Source of the DNA: Polyangiaceae bacterium
GTDB taxonomy: Bacteria; Myxococcota_A; Polyangia; Polyangiales; Polyangiaceae
Direction: 5' to 3'
DNA: 64,000 nt
Assembly: GCA_016715885.1 (NCBI GenBank)
Contig: JADJXL010000002.1
Location: forward strand, 186,001-250,000
Each line of letters opens with the position of its first letter. Within the stretch, counting starts at the first letter, position 1. Below the pieces are notes generated by a model. The model was not told the origin of the DNA, ran no database searches, and saw only the letters and a list, made by a program, of their open reading frames with translations. The position numbers and the translations under genes are program-made. Of this stretch, positions 26,096 to 34,616 are shown one piece after another.

Positions 26096-28207
26096 ATGTC
26101 CGACGTAACCAAGCTCGAAGCACATTTTTACGTTGGAGGCGAGAGCTCGCCGCTCGTCGTGCGCGCGCTCAGGGGGCGAGAGGCGATATCCGAGCTTTTC
26201 CAGTTCGAGATCGATTTGCACGACATGAACGCGTCGTTCGATTTCGATTCGATCGTCGGCGAAACGGCTCATGTCGTCGTTTCCTGGGGCACCACGGAAA
26301 GGCACTTCGACGGCATCGTCACCCACTTCGAACAGCTCGAAACGAGCGACGAAGGAGCGTTTTACCGAGCAACCCTTGCCCCACGTGCAATTCTCGCCGA
26401 CCTGGGGACGACCTACCGCGTTTTTTCGAGTATTACCCTACCAGAGCTCATCCATTCGGTGCTCGGCGAGCATGGCCTTACGGACGTCCGCCTGTCGCTC
26501 GCAGATTCCTATTCGCAACGAGATGTCGTGCAATATGGCGAGAGCGACTGGGCGCTGCTTTCACGCTGGATGGAGGCTGAAGGTATTCGATACTTTTTCG
26601 AGCACGGAGCGAACGGGCATACGCTGGTCATCACGGATGCAGCTACGACGCACGAAAACATCGATGGTGAGACGATACTCAGTTATCGCAAAGAAGCGCT
26701 CGATGCAGGTGAAAACGTGATCGGATTCGAAATGGCGCAGCGGCTCGTGCCGGCAAAAGTCAAAGTGCGAGATTACGCGCTCGATGATCCGCGGAGCGCT
26801 CCAGAAGAAGAGGCGCATGTCGAGAGTGCGGGAGGCATTTCGCGGCTGGATTTTCCGGCGAGAAATGCGCAAAAGCGGCTGGCCGCGCTGCGTTTGGGGC
26901 ACAAGAAAGGGCGCGGCAAAGCGAGCACGATTCGGTTTGTCCCGGGACGCATGTTCCAATTGGATGGGCATGCGCGCACGAGTTACAACGACACGTGGCT
27001 GCTCACGGGCGTGGAGCACGAGGGAACGTTCGTCGATGGAGGGAAAGCCGCGTATCGAGTATCTTTTGAAACGGTACCCGGAAAAACTTCGTACAGGCCC
27101 GAACGAAAAACGCCGTGGCCGCGAATCTTTGGTGCTCAAATGGGAACCGTCACGGGCCCAACAGGCGCTGAAATTCATACCGACGACAAGGGCAGGGCGC
27201 TCGTGACGTTTTCTTGGGATTCCGCGGGAACCGAAGTGTGGATTCCGCTTTCCCAAGTCGCTGCAAGTCAAGGGTTTGGCGCAGTAAACTTGCCTCGCGT
27301 GGGGGATGCCGTCTTGGTGGAATTTCTCGATGGAGATCCCGATCGGCCCGTCATCACGGGCAGAATGTACAACAAGGTGAACGTGCATCCGTACACGCTC
27401 CCGGGGAACCGGACGAAAACGGTTTTTCGGGACGCATCGAGTCCCGGAGGCGAAGGGTACAACGAGCTGACGTTCGAAAGTGCAAAAGGATCCGAGGAGA
27501 TCTTTTTGCGCGCGGAGCGAAACGCGCGCACCGAAGTGATGAACGACGCGACTCGGCACGTGCGCAATGATGATGCGCTCACCGTGGACGGCGATCGAAC
27601 CCTGGCCGTGGGTGGGGCCATTACGACAACCGTGGGCAGTGACGATTCGCTCACCGTTACGGGGGCTCGAGTCGTCGCTGTTGGTGCCAATCAAACCATT
27701 GACGTGACCGGCGATCGGTTGCTCGAGGTGGCGGGTGATTTGGATGATGTCGTGGAGGGAGATCGCAGCGCGTCGGTGAGTGGCTCGGATTCGCTCACTG
27801 TGTCCGGAAACGCGACGTCCACCATTGAAGGAAATCGAATCGCACAAGTGACGGGTTACGAAGTGGTTTCGGTGAGCGGCAGCATGGTCGAAAGCATTTC
27901 GGGTGACAGGCAAACCATCGTGGAAGGACAAACCTTCGAGTCGCATGGATCTCTCACGGTATGCGTGACGGGGGAAACGTCGTATAGCTATGGCGGTGAC
28001 ATGACGCTCGAATCGTCGACCATCCAAAAAATTGGCGCGCCGAAGATCTACATTGCTGCGGGGACAAACCTTTACTTGCGAGCGCTCGAATCGATTACGC
28101 TCGAAGTGGGAAGTTCGAAGCTTACCGTCAAAGATGGACAGATTACCGTGACGAACGGTGGATCTGAAAAGGTATTGTCGGGCGATACCATTTACCTGAA
28201 TTGCTGA
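26096..28207 (+). CDS. vgrG: Type VI secretion VgrG spike protein
   Basis: 703 aa; AAGGAGA lies upstream of the ATG. The N-terminal gp27-like part is LEAHFYVGGES..LFQFEIDLHDMNASFDFDSIVG, with YGESDWALLSRWMEAEGIRYFFEH (about 143-166). The gp5 OB-fold follows (AQMGTVTGPTGAEIHTDDKGR, PRVGDAVLVEFLDGDPDRPVITGRMYN). From about residue 490 on, a beta-helix of imperfect short repeats (DDALTVDG.., DDSLTVTG.., SDSLTVSG..) builds the spike needle. No extra effector domain is fused. The last residues IYLNC resemble the end of the next protein (IKLNC). Confidence 0.95.
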   Translation: MSDVTKLEAHFYVGGESSPLVVRALRGREAISELFQFEIDLHDMNASFDFDSIVGETAHVVVSWGTTERHFDGIVTHFEQLETSDEGAFYRATLAPRAILADLGTTYRVFSSITLPELIHSVLGEHGLTDVRLSLADSYSQRDVVQYGESDWALLSRWMEAEGIRYFFEHGANGHTLVITDAATTHENIDGETILSYRKEALDAGENVIGFEMAQRLVPAKVKVRDYALDDPRSAPEEEAHVESAGGISRLDFPARNAQKRLAALRLGHKKGRGKASTIRFVPGRMFQLDGHARTSYNDTWLLTGVEHEGTFVDGGKAAYRVSFETVPGKTSYRPERKTPWPRIFGAQMGTVTGPTGAEIHTDDKGRALVTFSWDSAGTEVWIPLSQVAASQGFGAVNLPRVGDAVLVEFLDGDPDRPVITGRMYNKVNVHPYTLPGNRTKTVFRDASSPGGEGYNELTFESAKGSEEIFLRAERNARTEVMNDATRHVRNDDALTVDGDRTLAVGGAITTTVGSDDSLTVTGARVVAVGANQTIDVTGDRLLEVAGDLDDVVEGDRSASVSGSDSLTVSGNATSTIEGNRIAQVTGYEVVSVSGSMVESISGDRQTIVEGQTFESHGSLTVCVTGETSYSYGGDMTLESSTIQKIGAPKIYIAAGTNLYLRALESITLEVGSSKLTVKDGQITVTNGGSEKVLSGDTIYLNC

Positions 28208-28213
28208 ACCATC

Positions 28214-28735
28214 ATGAAAACCATCGACACGAAAAGCGACGCAATGGTCCATGAAGTCGAGGTCGATCCGCCGGCATCGATCCCCGAGCTTCTGGCCGAG
28301 ATCGCGACTCCAAGCGCCGACACGACGACGCAGCGTATGGCGCTTGCATCGGGGCGGGTCGTCGAAGCGGATGTGGAAGGACCTGGAAGAGATCGATTGA
28401 CGATTCGCAGCTCGACGGGGGAGGTCGAGCTTCAGATATGCATGACCGAGAAAGGGCCGCTTCTGCGATTCAAAGCGGCGGATGTGGAGCTAGAAGCGAC
28501 GCGGGACGTGAAGGTCAAGTGCGAGGAATTCCACGTGCACGCGGAGAAGCAAATCGTGCAGGAATCGGGTGGGGATTTGCGGCAGCGTATTGGTGGTCAG
28601 GCCGATGTGAAAGTGCGCGGGCGAATGACGCTCGCGGCGCGTGAAACGCGGCTTCAGGCAAAACGCGGCAATGTGCAAATCGAGGCGAACGACGACGTGG
28701 AAGTGCTCGGGGAGCGGATCAAGCTGAATTGTTGA
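28214..28735 (+). CDS. VgrG-tail-like protein (DUF6484-like)
   Basis: 173 aa, 6 bp after vgrG. The N-terminal half has a beta-rich region (ALASGRVVEADVEGPGRDRLTIRSSTGEVELQICMTE) resembling DUF6484. The C-terminal half is a repeat of short strands (DVELEATRDVKVKCEEFHVHAEK.., VKVRGRMTLAARETRLQAK.., VQIEANDDVEVLGERIKLNC) like the needle of VgrG, and shares its terminal LNC. It probably extends or caps the spike, or is co-loaded with VgrG. Family assignment is tentative. Confidence 0.75.
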   Translation: MKTIDTKSDAMVHEVEVDPPASIPELLAEIATPSADTTTQRMALASGRVVEADVEGPGRDRLTIRSSTGEVELQICMTEKGPLLRFKAADVELEATRDVKVKCEEFHVHAEKQIVQESGGDLRQRIGGQADVKVRGRMTLAARETRLQAKRGNVQIEANDDVEVLGERIKLNC

Positions 28736-28755
28736 CTTCACGGAAGACGACTGCA

Positions 28756-29010
28756 TGCGACGCGCGCGACGGTGCGTGGTACCGTGGCAACACAGGCGAA
28801 ACGAACCCCGTTGCACAGAAAGCCGCAAATCCGTGGGGCTCTTCGATATGCTCGGGAACGTATGGGAATGGTGCGCCGATGGGTTTATCCCCTATGCAAC
28901 GACGCCCGTAAGCGATCCGCGTGGAGATGAAAATTCCAGGCGCCGTGTTTTGCGTGGAAGAGTTTACGAACGATCCGACGCGGGGAGGAATTCGCGAATG
29001 CGATGGCTGT
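28756..29010 (+). pseudogene. Remnant of SUMF1/formylglycine-generating-enzyme-like gene
   Basis: Two adjacent frames together spell the C-terminal FGE-sulfatase (SUMF1) signature. DGAWYRGNTGETNPVAQKA..NPWG is in one frame and LFDMLGNVWEWCADGF, then DPRG..RRRVLRG, in another. The break is at about 28832-28838, where one base seems lost. Homologues read NAFGLYDMLGNVWEWC with a following RVLRGGSW, which here decays to LRGRVYER. The N-terminal two-thirds of the domain and any start are missing. It lies at the end of the T6SS island and runs into the antisense 3' end of the PIN-like toxin gene. Confidence 0.75.
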
Positions 29011-29338
29011 CGACGATCCATAGCCGGCCGGACAGGTCTTGATCGTCAACGGCGTCCACGAACCGCCGCAGTGCATGCTGAATCATTTCGTGTGTCAATG
29101 GTTCGCCCAATCGAAGCACGACAATTCCGGCGTAACGCTGCGGCGGAAACCGCAGTGTGTCGGCAAAATCTTTGTCCAGCGTCACGAGCACGCGGTGTTC
29201 CACTCGACAAACCTCGGCCAATGTTTTGTCGCTCGTACCGCAAAGGTCCTCTGCCGCCACAGTGTCCACATCCACACCGGCCGCCGTAAGGAGCGCCGCA
29301 CCTCGGACTCCTAGGTTTTCGTCGAGTTTGACCCGCAT
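28964..29338 (-). CDS. DUF5615 PIN-like toxin
   Basis: 124 aa from ATG 29338, which overlaps the DUF433 stop (ATGA). A PIN-like fold is suggested by MRVKLDENLGVRGAALLTAAG at the start (DEN acidic motif), a second acidic cluster (TSDKTLAEVC) and VTLDKDFADTLRFPP in the middle, then GIVVLRL. DUF5615 proteins are VapC45-type RNase toxins paired with DUF433 antitoxins. The 3' end lies over the SUMF1 remnant, suggesting insertion into or beside an eroded gene. Confidence 0.88.
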   Translation of the reverse strand: MRVKLDENLGVRGAALLTAAGVDVDTVAAEDLCGTSDKTLAEVCRVEHRVLVTLDKDFADTLRFPPQRYAGIVVLRLGEPLTHEMIQHALRRFVDAVDDQDLSGRLWIVDSHRIREFLPASDRS

Positions 29339-29571
29339 CAAGCCACCTTGACCGTCCGCTCTCGCGTCATCTCGGATGCATACGCCAAGCATGCCCGAAT
29401 GTCGGCGAGCTCGAGCTGTGGATAGTCTTTCAAGATTTCTTCGGGCGTCATTCCGCTAGCGAGAAAATCGATGATCAACGAGACCCAAATGCGATGGCCA
29501 CGAATGCAGGGTTTTCCTCCACACACGTTGGGGTCCGAAGAGATTCGTTCGAGTAGCTCTTGGTGGGTCAT
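29338..29571 (-). CDS. DUF433 antitoxin
   Basis: 77 aa from ATG 29571 (MTHQELLERISSDPNVCGG). The DUF433 core is complete: DPNVCGGKPCIRGHRIWVSLIIDFLASGMTPEEILKDYPQL, with the conserved GKPxIxGxRI motif and a helix-turn-helix-like second half. It is cotranscribed with the DUF5615 toxin (4-bp overlap), antitoxin first. DNA binding and autoregulation are expected from the family. The GTG 27 bp upstream is a possible alternative start. Confidence 0.88.
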   Translation of the reverse strand: MTHQELLERISSDPNVCGGKPCIRGHRIWVSLIIDFLASGMTPEEILKDYPQLELADIRACLAYASEMTRERTVKVA

Positions 29572-29598
29572 CGCAGGGCACCTTTCAGCATCAGGCAC

Positions 29599-29997
29599 CT
29601 AACATGCTTCGGGCGTGCGCGCTACCCTCGGCACATTCACACATCGTTCGCCGGTTTCAACAACTCCCTCGAACCCCTTGCCATTCATCGGGGAAGCAGG
29701 CGTCGGTTTGGTGCATTCCAACACGATTCGGGCACTTCCCCCCTCGAATTTTACCGAAAAGATCGTCGCGCTTTTGCATCCTGGACAAACGCAAGTATCA
29801 CGACGACTCGCTCTGGGGCCAGGTTCTTCTCGACGCTCGGGGAGTTTTTCCCGTAGAGTTCGTCCAGGTACGAAGCTTTGGGTTTGTGGCGTATTCAATG
29901 TGTCGACGGGCAACCAAGCATTACGTTTCTTCGATTCCCGGAGCGCTCGGCCGCGCATTCGTGCTGCGAAACTTTTCGAGATCGTCGAGATAGCCAA
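29599..29997 (-). CDS. Doubtful small ORF with CxxC motif
   Basis: The only candidate in the otherwise gene-free 29572-29920. The 132-codon frame ends at 29599 and contains CVCPGCKSATIFSVKFEGG and IVLECTKP, which could be half of a zinc ribbon. However, its only ATG/GTG starts lie inside the 3' end of the next gene (overlap of 77 bp), and its first half is Arg-rich like a shadow frame. A competing plus-strand frame (29615-30079) looks worse. No family recognised. Treat it as possible or as an eroded gene. Confidence 0.25.
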   Translation of the reverse strand: MAISTISKSFAARMRGRALRESKKRNAWLPVDTLNTPQTQSFVPGRTLREKLPERREEPGPRASRRDTCVCPGCKSATIFSVKFEGGSARIVLECTKPTPASPMNGKGFEGVVETGERCVNVPRVARTPEAC

Positions 29998-30646
29998 AAA
30001 TTTGCGTATCCAAATGGCGCGGCAGCGTGGGTCTCGACGCGATTTCGTCGAGAATGACCGTGCGCGCGTGATTCAATAGTCCAATCGTTTCGACACGAAG
30101 TCGCTGCGCTTCTTTACGTTGAGTGGCCCCGTCGTCCTCGGGTTGCTCGAGCAGCTTTTGCAATCGCGCTCCCGCCTCCACGAAGGCCGTTGCCCAATTT
30201 TGCAGCGATCCACCCACGACGGGCACGCGCATCAGATCCGCCGCAAGCGCCGGAAGTGCCGATTTTCGACGCAACGCCGCCTCCGCTTCGTCCGCATAAC
30301 TATCGCGGAGCTGTTCGAGCGACGGAATGAGGCTGGCACGAATGTGCATGATCGCTTCGAGCACGTCGGTATCGATGTTCGGAAGATGCAAATACGCTTC
30401 GGTCAAATAATAAATGGCAGTGCCGTACCCATCATGCTCGGCATCGGTCGTGGCGAGTAGCTCGGGAACGGGTTTGCCCCCGCCAAGCTCATTCGGCACG
30501 GCATCCATCTGCGCGCGCTTCTGCTTCAAGAGGTCCTCGTAAGCTTTGCCGACGCGGGTCAGCGCAAGGGCGGCTTGCCGCGTCGTGAGGAGATCGTCGA
30601 GGCCTTGCTTGAGGTCGCCCAGGGTGAGCATTTGGAAACGACGCAT
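29921..30646 (-). CDS. Hypothetical helical protein
   Basis: 241 aa from ATG 30646 (MRRFQMLTLGDL); starts at 30679, 30673 and 30631 are also possible, and none has a strong ribosome-binding site. No signal or membrane segment. Mostly amphipathic helices (LKQGLDDLLTTRQAALALTR, LEQLRDSYADEAEAALRRK), with AIYYLTEAYLHLPNIDTDV in the centre. No recognised family. It lies 59 bp downstream of the alpha/beta hydrolase gene on the same strand and may be cotranscribed. Confidence 0.7.
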   Translation of the reverse strand: MRRFQMLTLGDLKQGLDDLLTTRQAALALTRVGKAYEDLLKQKRAQMDAVPNELGGGKPVPELLATTDAEHDGYGTAIYYLTEAYLHLPNIDTDVLEAIMHIRASLIPSLEQLRDSYADEAEAALRRKSALPALAADLMRVPVVGGSLQNWATAFVEAGARLQKLLEQPEDDGATQRKEAQRLRVETIGLLNHARTVILDEIASRPTLPRHLDTQIFGYLDDLEKFRSTNARPSAPGIEET

Positions 30647-30705
30647 GACGCGCGTCCACTGCCACGAAAGCATGCCCACGGCAAGGGGGAATGCTGCTAT
30701 GCGCT

Positions 30706-31830
30706 TCAGCGCGAACCGGACCGAGTAATGGCAGCGAGCATTCGCACGAGCGTAACGGCTTCCTTGGCAAGCCCGGGTACGTCGCGAAACGTCGGCGCTA
30801 CATTCGCCGCCTTGTGCGTGTGTCCGTACAAACCCGTTACGTGCACACCGCGCAAAACGTTTGGCGCAAGCCCTCGAGCGATCGCGAAGGCATGTTCGTA
30901 TGGAATGACGTCGTCATCGGCGCCATGAATGAGGTCCACGGGACAGCGAACACGACCCAAAAATGGCTTGGGATCAAGCCAGGAAAAACTGCCCGCGGCT
31001 CGAACGAGGGCCGAATCGACGAGCGAACGTGTATCACCTTCGACGCCCGTGGCCGCGAAAAAAAGCGGCAAAAGACTGGAGGGCAGACTTTTGGCAACAT
31101 CGCGCGCGACGGATTGCCAACGTCCGTCGACTTTCATTTCGGGTTTGCCCCAGGTGGCTTGGACGTACGACCGAAGTGCCGCGAACAATTCCGTCGGGTC
31201 CTCGGGACGATCATCGAGAAACGGCATCAAATTCATGAATACCACCGGCCGATTCAATGGATCGTGCGACGCTCCCTTACGCCCACCAATGCAAAACCGA
31301 AGGGTATCGTCGAAATCAGCGTACCCGCCAAACACGACGAGCGAGCCAATGAATGAGGCCACGGGCGACTCGGAGGCGAGCCATAACGTGGGCAGCGATC
31401 CGAACGAAATGCTAAAAACCCCGGGTCGTCCCGCTGGACGATCAGGAAGCGATTCGAGCGTCTTCCACGCGCGGAGCGTATCGTCGAAGACGCGTGGATC
31501 GAGGAGCATCGACGTGAAATCGGGCAAACGCGGGGCCAATACGAAGATACCCGCTGCGGCTAAAATGCGCGCAAATCGATCCATACGCGGATCGAGCGGA
31601 CCCAGGTAATGCAAACCGGGCACCAGCAAGAGTGAACCGACATGTTGATCAAGTGCCCCTCGCCGATACACAAAAGCCGAAAACGGCCGATCGTTTGACG
31701 TCAAAGCATTGACGACCACCTCACGGCGCTCGACGTCCTGCGGAGCGAGATGAGCATCGGTCCAGGGGCCGAGCCATCGTCCGAGCAAGTACATCGTCGA
31801 GAGCTCGGCGATCGTTTTGGAGTGCGTCAT
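30706..31830 (-). CDS. Alpha/beta hydrolase
   Basis: 374 aa from ATG 31830. The fold is indicated by SLLLVPGLHYLGPLDPRMDRFARILAAAG (oxyanion strand and helix), a nucleophile elbow GVFSISFGSLPTL whose SISFG replaces the usual GxSxG, an acid in LIHGADDDVIPYEHA, and a catalytic His in YGHTHKA. The N-terminus has no clear signal peptide. The atypical elbow and the cap insert of about 90 residues make the substrate unknowable from sequence. It is divergent from the kinase at 32019 (188-bp gap). Confidence 0.82.
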   Translation of the reverse strand: MTHSKTIAELSTMYLLGRWLGPWTDAHLAPQDVERREVVVNALTSNDRPFSAFVYRRGALDQHVGSLLLVPGLHYLGPLDPRMDRFARILAAAGIFVLAPRLPDFTSMLLDPRVFDDTLRAWKTLESLPDRPAGRPGVFSISFGSLPTLWLASESPVASFIGSLVVFGGYADFDDTLRFCIGGRKGASHDPLNRPVVFMNLMPFLDDRPEDPTELFAALRSYVQATWGKPEMKVDGRWQSVARDVAKSLPSSLLPLFFAATGVEGDTRSLVDSALVRAAGSFSWLDPKPFLGRVRCPVDLIHGADDDVIPYEHAFAIARGLAPNVLRGVHVTGLYGHTHKAANVAPTFRDVPGLAKEAVTLVRMLAAITRSGSR

Positions 31831-32018
31831 GGAACCTCGCGTCAAGTCATGAAGCATCGTTGTGGCGATCGGGCGCCGTTGTGAAGCGAGCTTGTTTTCA
31901 GACGCGCCCGACCGAGTAGCAGCAAATCATCGCGCGCACGCATCCGTGACTGCATCGCACGCTTTACGCGGCGAAGGAAAGATCCAACGACGAGCGGTTT
32001 TGATAACCTCGGCCTTCG

Positions 32019-33566
32019 ATGCCCGTCGAAAGCAAGCGTGATCCTGCCGTCGAGATCGCCGCGTTGGCGCCTGGAACGGTGTTTCACGGCAACTACGAAG
32101 TCATACGGTGCATCAAAGCGGGCGGCATGGGCGCCGTGTACGAAGTGCTTCAGCAGAGCACGCGACGCCATCGCGCGCTGAAGGTGATGCTGCCGAGCCT
32201 CGTGACGGATCCCGAAATGCGTGCACGTTTCGAGCTCGAGGCAAAGATCGCAGCCGGCATCGAAAGCGAACACATCGTCGAAACGATCGATGCAGGCATC
32301 GACGAAGCGACGGGGATGCCGTTCATCGTGATGGAGCTGCTGAAAGGCGACGAGCTTGGAAAGCTGCTGAAAGAACAGCGAAGACTTCCGCCCGACGATG
32401 TCGTCACGTACCTGCATCAAGCCGCTCTCGCGCTGGATCGAACACACGCAGCGGGGATCATTCACCGTGATCTCAAGCCCGAAAACTTGTTTCTGACCCA
32501 CCGCGATGACGGTTCTCCACGGGTCAAAATCCTCGACTTCGGTGTCGCAAAGATCGTCGCCGATGGATCCGTGAACGCGAACTCGACGAAGACCGTGGGA
32601 TCGCCCGTGTACATGGGCCCCGAACAGCTTTCGGATGATCAAAAGATCGGCCCGGCCGTCGACCGTTACTCGCTCGCGCACATCGCCTTCACGCTTCTCG
32701 TGGGCAGACCGTATTGGTATGTCGAGCGGAAGGCCGCCGAGGGGATTTTCCCGTTCATGATGCAGCTCGTGAAAGGCGCTCGCGTGCCTGCGAGCGAGCG
32801 AGCTGCGGCGTACGGAGTGAGTCTGCCGGCGACGTTCGACCCGTGGTTTGTCAAGGCCACGTCGATTGACCCAGCGCAGCGGCACGAGACTTCGGTTGCG
32901 ATGATCGCGGACCTCGCCGAAGTGTTCGGGGTTGCTGCGCCGAAAGCGCCGTCGCTCCCGCCTCCGAGGACGCCGCTCCCATCGGCCGTCACATCGCCGG
33001 CTCCATCGCAACCCAGCAGTGTCTCGAGTGTCGACACGCAGAAGTCACCGGAGTTGTCCTCGGACGAGCGTCGTGATGCGCCCGGACAAACTCCTTCGAA
33101 TGATCGTGCTTCTCCTGCGGCAGTTCGGATTGACGAACCATCGATTCAACCCGTCACGGTGGCGCGACGTCCACATGCGTGGGTCGTTCCGGTGGTGCTC
33201 CTCGTGCTGGGGATCATCGGTGCTGCGTTTGCGGTCGTGTTTTGGCCAGCGCTTCGTGCGTCGAGTGTCGGGGGATCCTTTGAGTCTGCGCAAACGCCGA
33301 CGAACGATGCGCCGACTGCGGTGCCCGCTGCGCCAAGTCCTGCGGCGTCGGAGAGCACGCCGATCGTTGTGCCTCCCGCTCCATCGATGATGCCTGCAGA
33401 AGCGGCATCGGCGGCGCCCGCTTTTGCAGCTTCGAGCATGGTGACGGCAGAGCCCGTTACATCTACGTTGCCAACGGCGACGGCTCCTGCTGCAAGTATC
33501 ACGTCACGCCGTGCGCCGTCGAAGCCTGCCCCTCCGAAGGGAAACAATGTGTTGGATGAGTATTGA
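32019..33566 (+). CDS. Ser/Thr protein kinase, transmembrane
   Basis: 515 aa. Kinase domain at about 25-290: glycine loop IKAGGMGAVYE (32-42), Lys55 (RALKVM), catalytic HRDLKPEN (Asp151), DFG 173-175 and GSPVYMGPEQ. A Pro/Ser-rich linker is followed by one membrane helix (VVPVVLLVLGIIGAAFAVVFW) and a low-complexity Ala/Pro/Ser tail outside, without a sensor domain. TGATAACCTCG at 32001-32011, just before the ATG, also precedes the kinase at 59856. The next gene begins inside the 3' end of this one. Confidence 0.94.
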   Translation: MPVESKRDPAVEIAALAPGTVFHGNYEVIRCIKAGGMGAVYEVLQQSTRRHRALKVMLPSLVTDPEMRARFELEAKIAAGIESEHIVETIDAGIDEATGMPFIVMELLKGDELGKLLKEQRRLPPDDVVTYLHQAALALDRTHAAGIIHRDLKPENLFLTHRDDGSPRVKILDFGVAKIVADGSVNANSTKTVGSPVYMGPEQLSDDQKIGPAVDRYSLAHIAFTLLVGRPYWYVERKAAEGIFPFMMQLVKGARVPASERAAAYGVSLPATFDPWFVKATSIDPAQRHETSVAMIADLAEVFGVAAPKAPSLPPPRTPLPSAVTSPAPSQPSSVSSVDTQKSPELSSDERRDAPGQTPSNDRASPAAVRIDEPSIQPVTVARRPHAWVVPVVLLVLGIIGAAFAVVFWPALRASSVGGSFESAQTPTNDAPTAVPAAPSPAASESTPIVVPPAPSMMPAEAASAAPAFAASSMVTAEPVTSTLPTATAPAASITSRRAPSKPAPPKGNNVLDEY

Positions 33567-34614
33567 AGAGCGGATCCGTCGCGTGCTTTTCGCAGCCGCG
33601 TCGTGCGCGGTTGTCATCACGCCTGCGCTTTCATCGATGGGCCAAGACAAACTTCGCGATCCCGCAGCGGCAGAAGCGCTGTATCTGAGCGGAAGGAAGC
33701 TCGTGGGGGAAGGGAAGTGGGCCGAGGGGTGTGAGAAATTTCGTGCGAGTTTGGAGCTCAACGCTGCTGCGAGCACGCTGATCAACCTCGCGCAGTGCAG
33801 CGAGCACGATGGCAAGTTGACGCAGGCGCTCGTGGAGTATCGGCGCGCGTTGCAGGTCAATCAGGACACGCTTGGCGCTGAACGGAAGCGCAAGTTGGAA
33901 GAGGTCGCGAAGGCGGGCATCGCGGCGCTCGAACCGCGGCTCGCGCGTGTGCAGCTCGTGGTGGCGAATCGGCCGACGGGCATCGAGATCAAGCGTGACG
34001 GTTTGTCGCTGCCCATCGCGACGATTGGGGAAACGATTCCGCTCGATCCGGGTGAGCACGTGTTTGTCGTGACGGCACCCGGACACCGCAAAGAAGAGCG
34101 CAAGGTGGTGCTGAAGGAAGGCGCTTCGCAAACCATCGAGCTCTTGCTTCTTGCCGAGGAAAAACCGGCCGACGCGACGCCATCGCCCGTGGACAAACCC
34201 ATTGCCGATGGCAAACCCGTCGCGGACGACAAGCCAATTGCCCAAGACAAACCATCGAGGGGTGTGCCTGTTTGGGCGTACGTTGCGGGAGGACTTGGGC
34301 TCGCGGCGGTGGGTGGTGCAATTTATTTCAAGTTGGATCAGGCCGATGCAGAGAAGACGCTGATCGACAACTGCACCGAAAAGCTCATTTGCCCGCCGGA
34401 TTCTGGTTACGATCCGACCGAAGACAATGCGCGGAAAAATCGCTCCTTTGGATTGTTCGTCGGTCTATCGGTGGCGGGTGCCGTGGGTATTGGAGCTGCG
34501 GTGGCGGGTATCGTGTATGGCACTCGTCCGGCCAAACCAAACCAATCGAGCATGTTTGTCCTGCCATACGTTGGGCGCGGCGACGGTGGCGTGATCGTGC
34601 GAGGAGCGTTTTGA
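33547..34614 (+). CDS. TPR/PEGA-like secreted protein
   Basis: 355 aa. I use ATG 33547, with AAGGGA 5 bp upstream and overlap with the kinase 3' end; ATG 33556 is an alternative. A signal-like segment (about 12-30) precedes TPR-like helices (AEALYLSGRKLVGEGKWAEGCEKF, LNAAASTLINLAQCSE, QALVEYRRALQV). A PEGA-type strand pair follows (GIEIKRDGLSLP.., DPGEHVFVVTAPGHRKEERKVVL), then a repetitive DKPxAD linker and two hydrophobic segments. Layout matches the TPR/PEGA protein at 13870-15228, also in a kinase operon. Confidence 0.8.
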   Translation: MCWMSIEERIRRVLFAAASCAVVITPALSSMGQDKLRDPAAAEALYLSGRKLVGEGKWAEGCEKFRASLELNAAASTLINLAQCSEHDGKLTQALVEYRRALQVNQDTLGAERKRKLEEVAKAGIAALEPRLARVQLVVANRPTGIEIKRDGLSLPIATIGETIPLDPGEHVFVVTAPGHRKEERKVVLKEGASQTIELLLLAEEKPADATPSPVDKPIADGKPVADDKPIAQDKPSRGVPVWAYVAGGLGLAAVGGAIYFKLDQADAEKTLIDNCTEKLICPPDSGYDPTEDNARKNRSFGLFVGLSVAGAVGIGAAVAGIVYGTRPAKPNQSSMFVLPYVGRGDGGVIVRGAF

Positions 34615-34616
34615 CA

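Noticed and set aside
26561..28252. 563-codon minus-strand frame opposite vgrG
   Set aside because: Mirror frame of repetitive VgrG codons; composition rich in Arg, His, Phe with no domain.
29615..30079. Plus-strand frame of 154 codons opposite the helical hypothetical gene
   Set aside because: Overlaps a better minus-strand gene and looks like a shadow.
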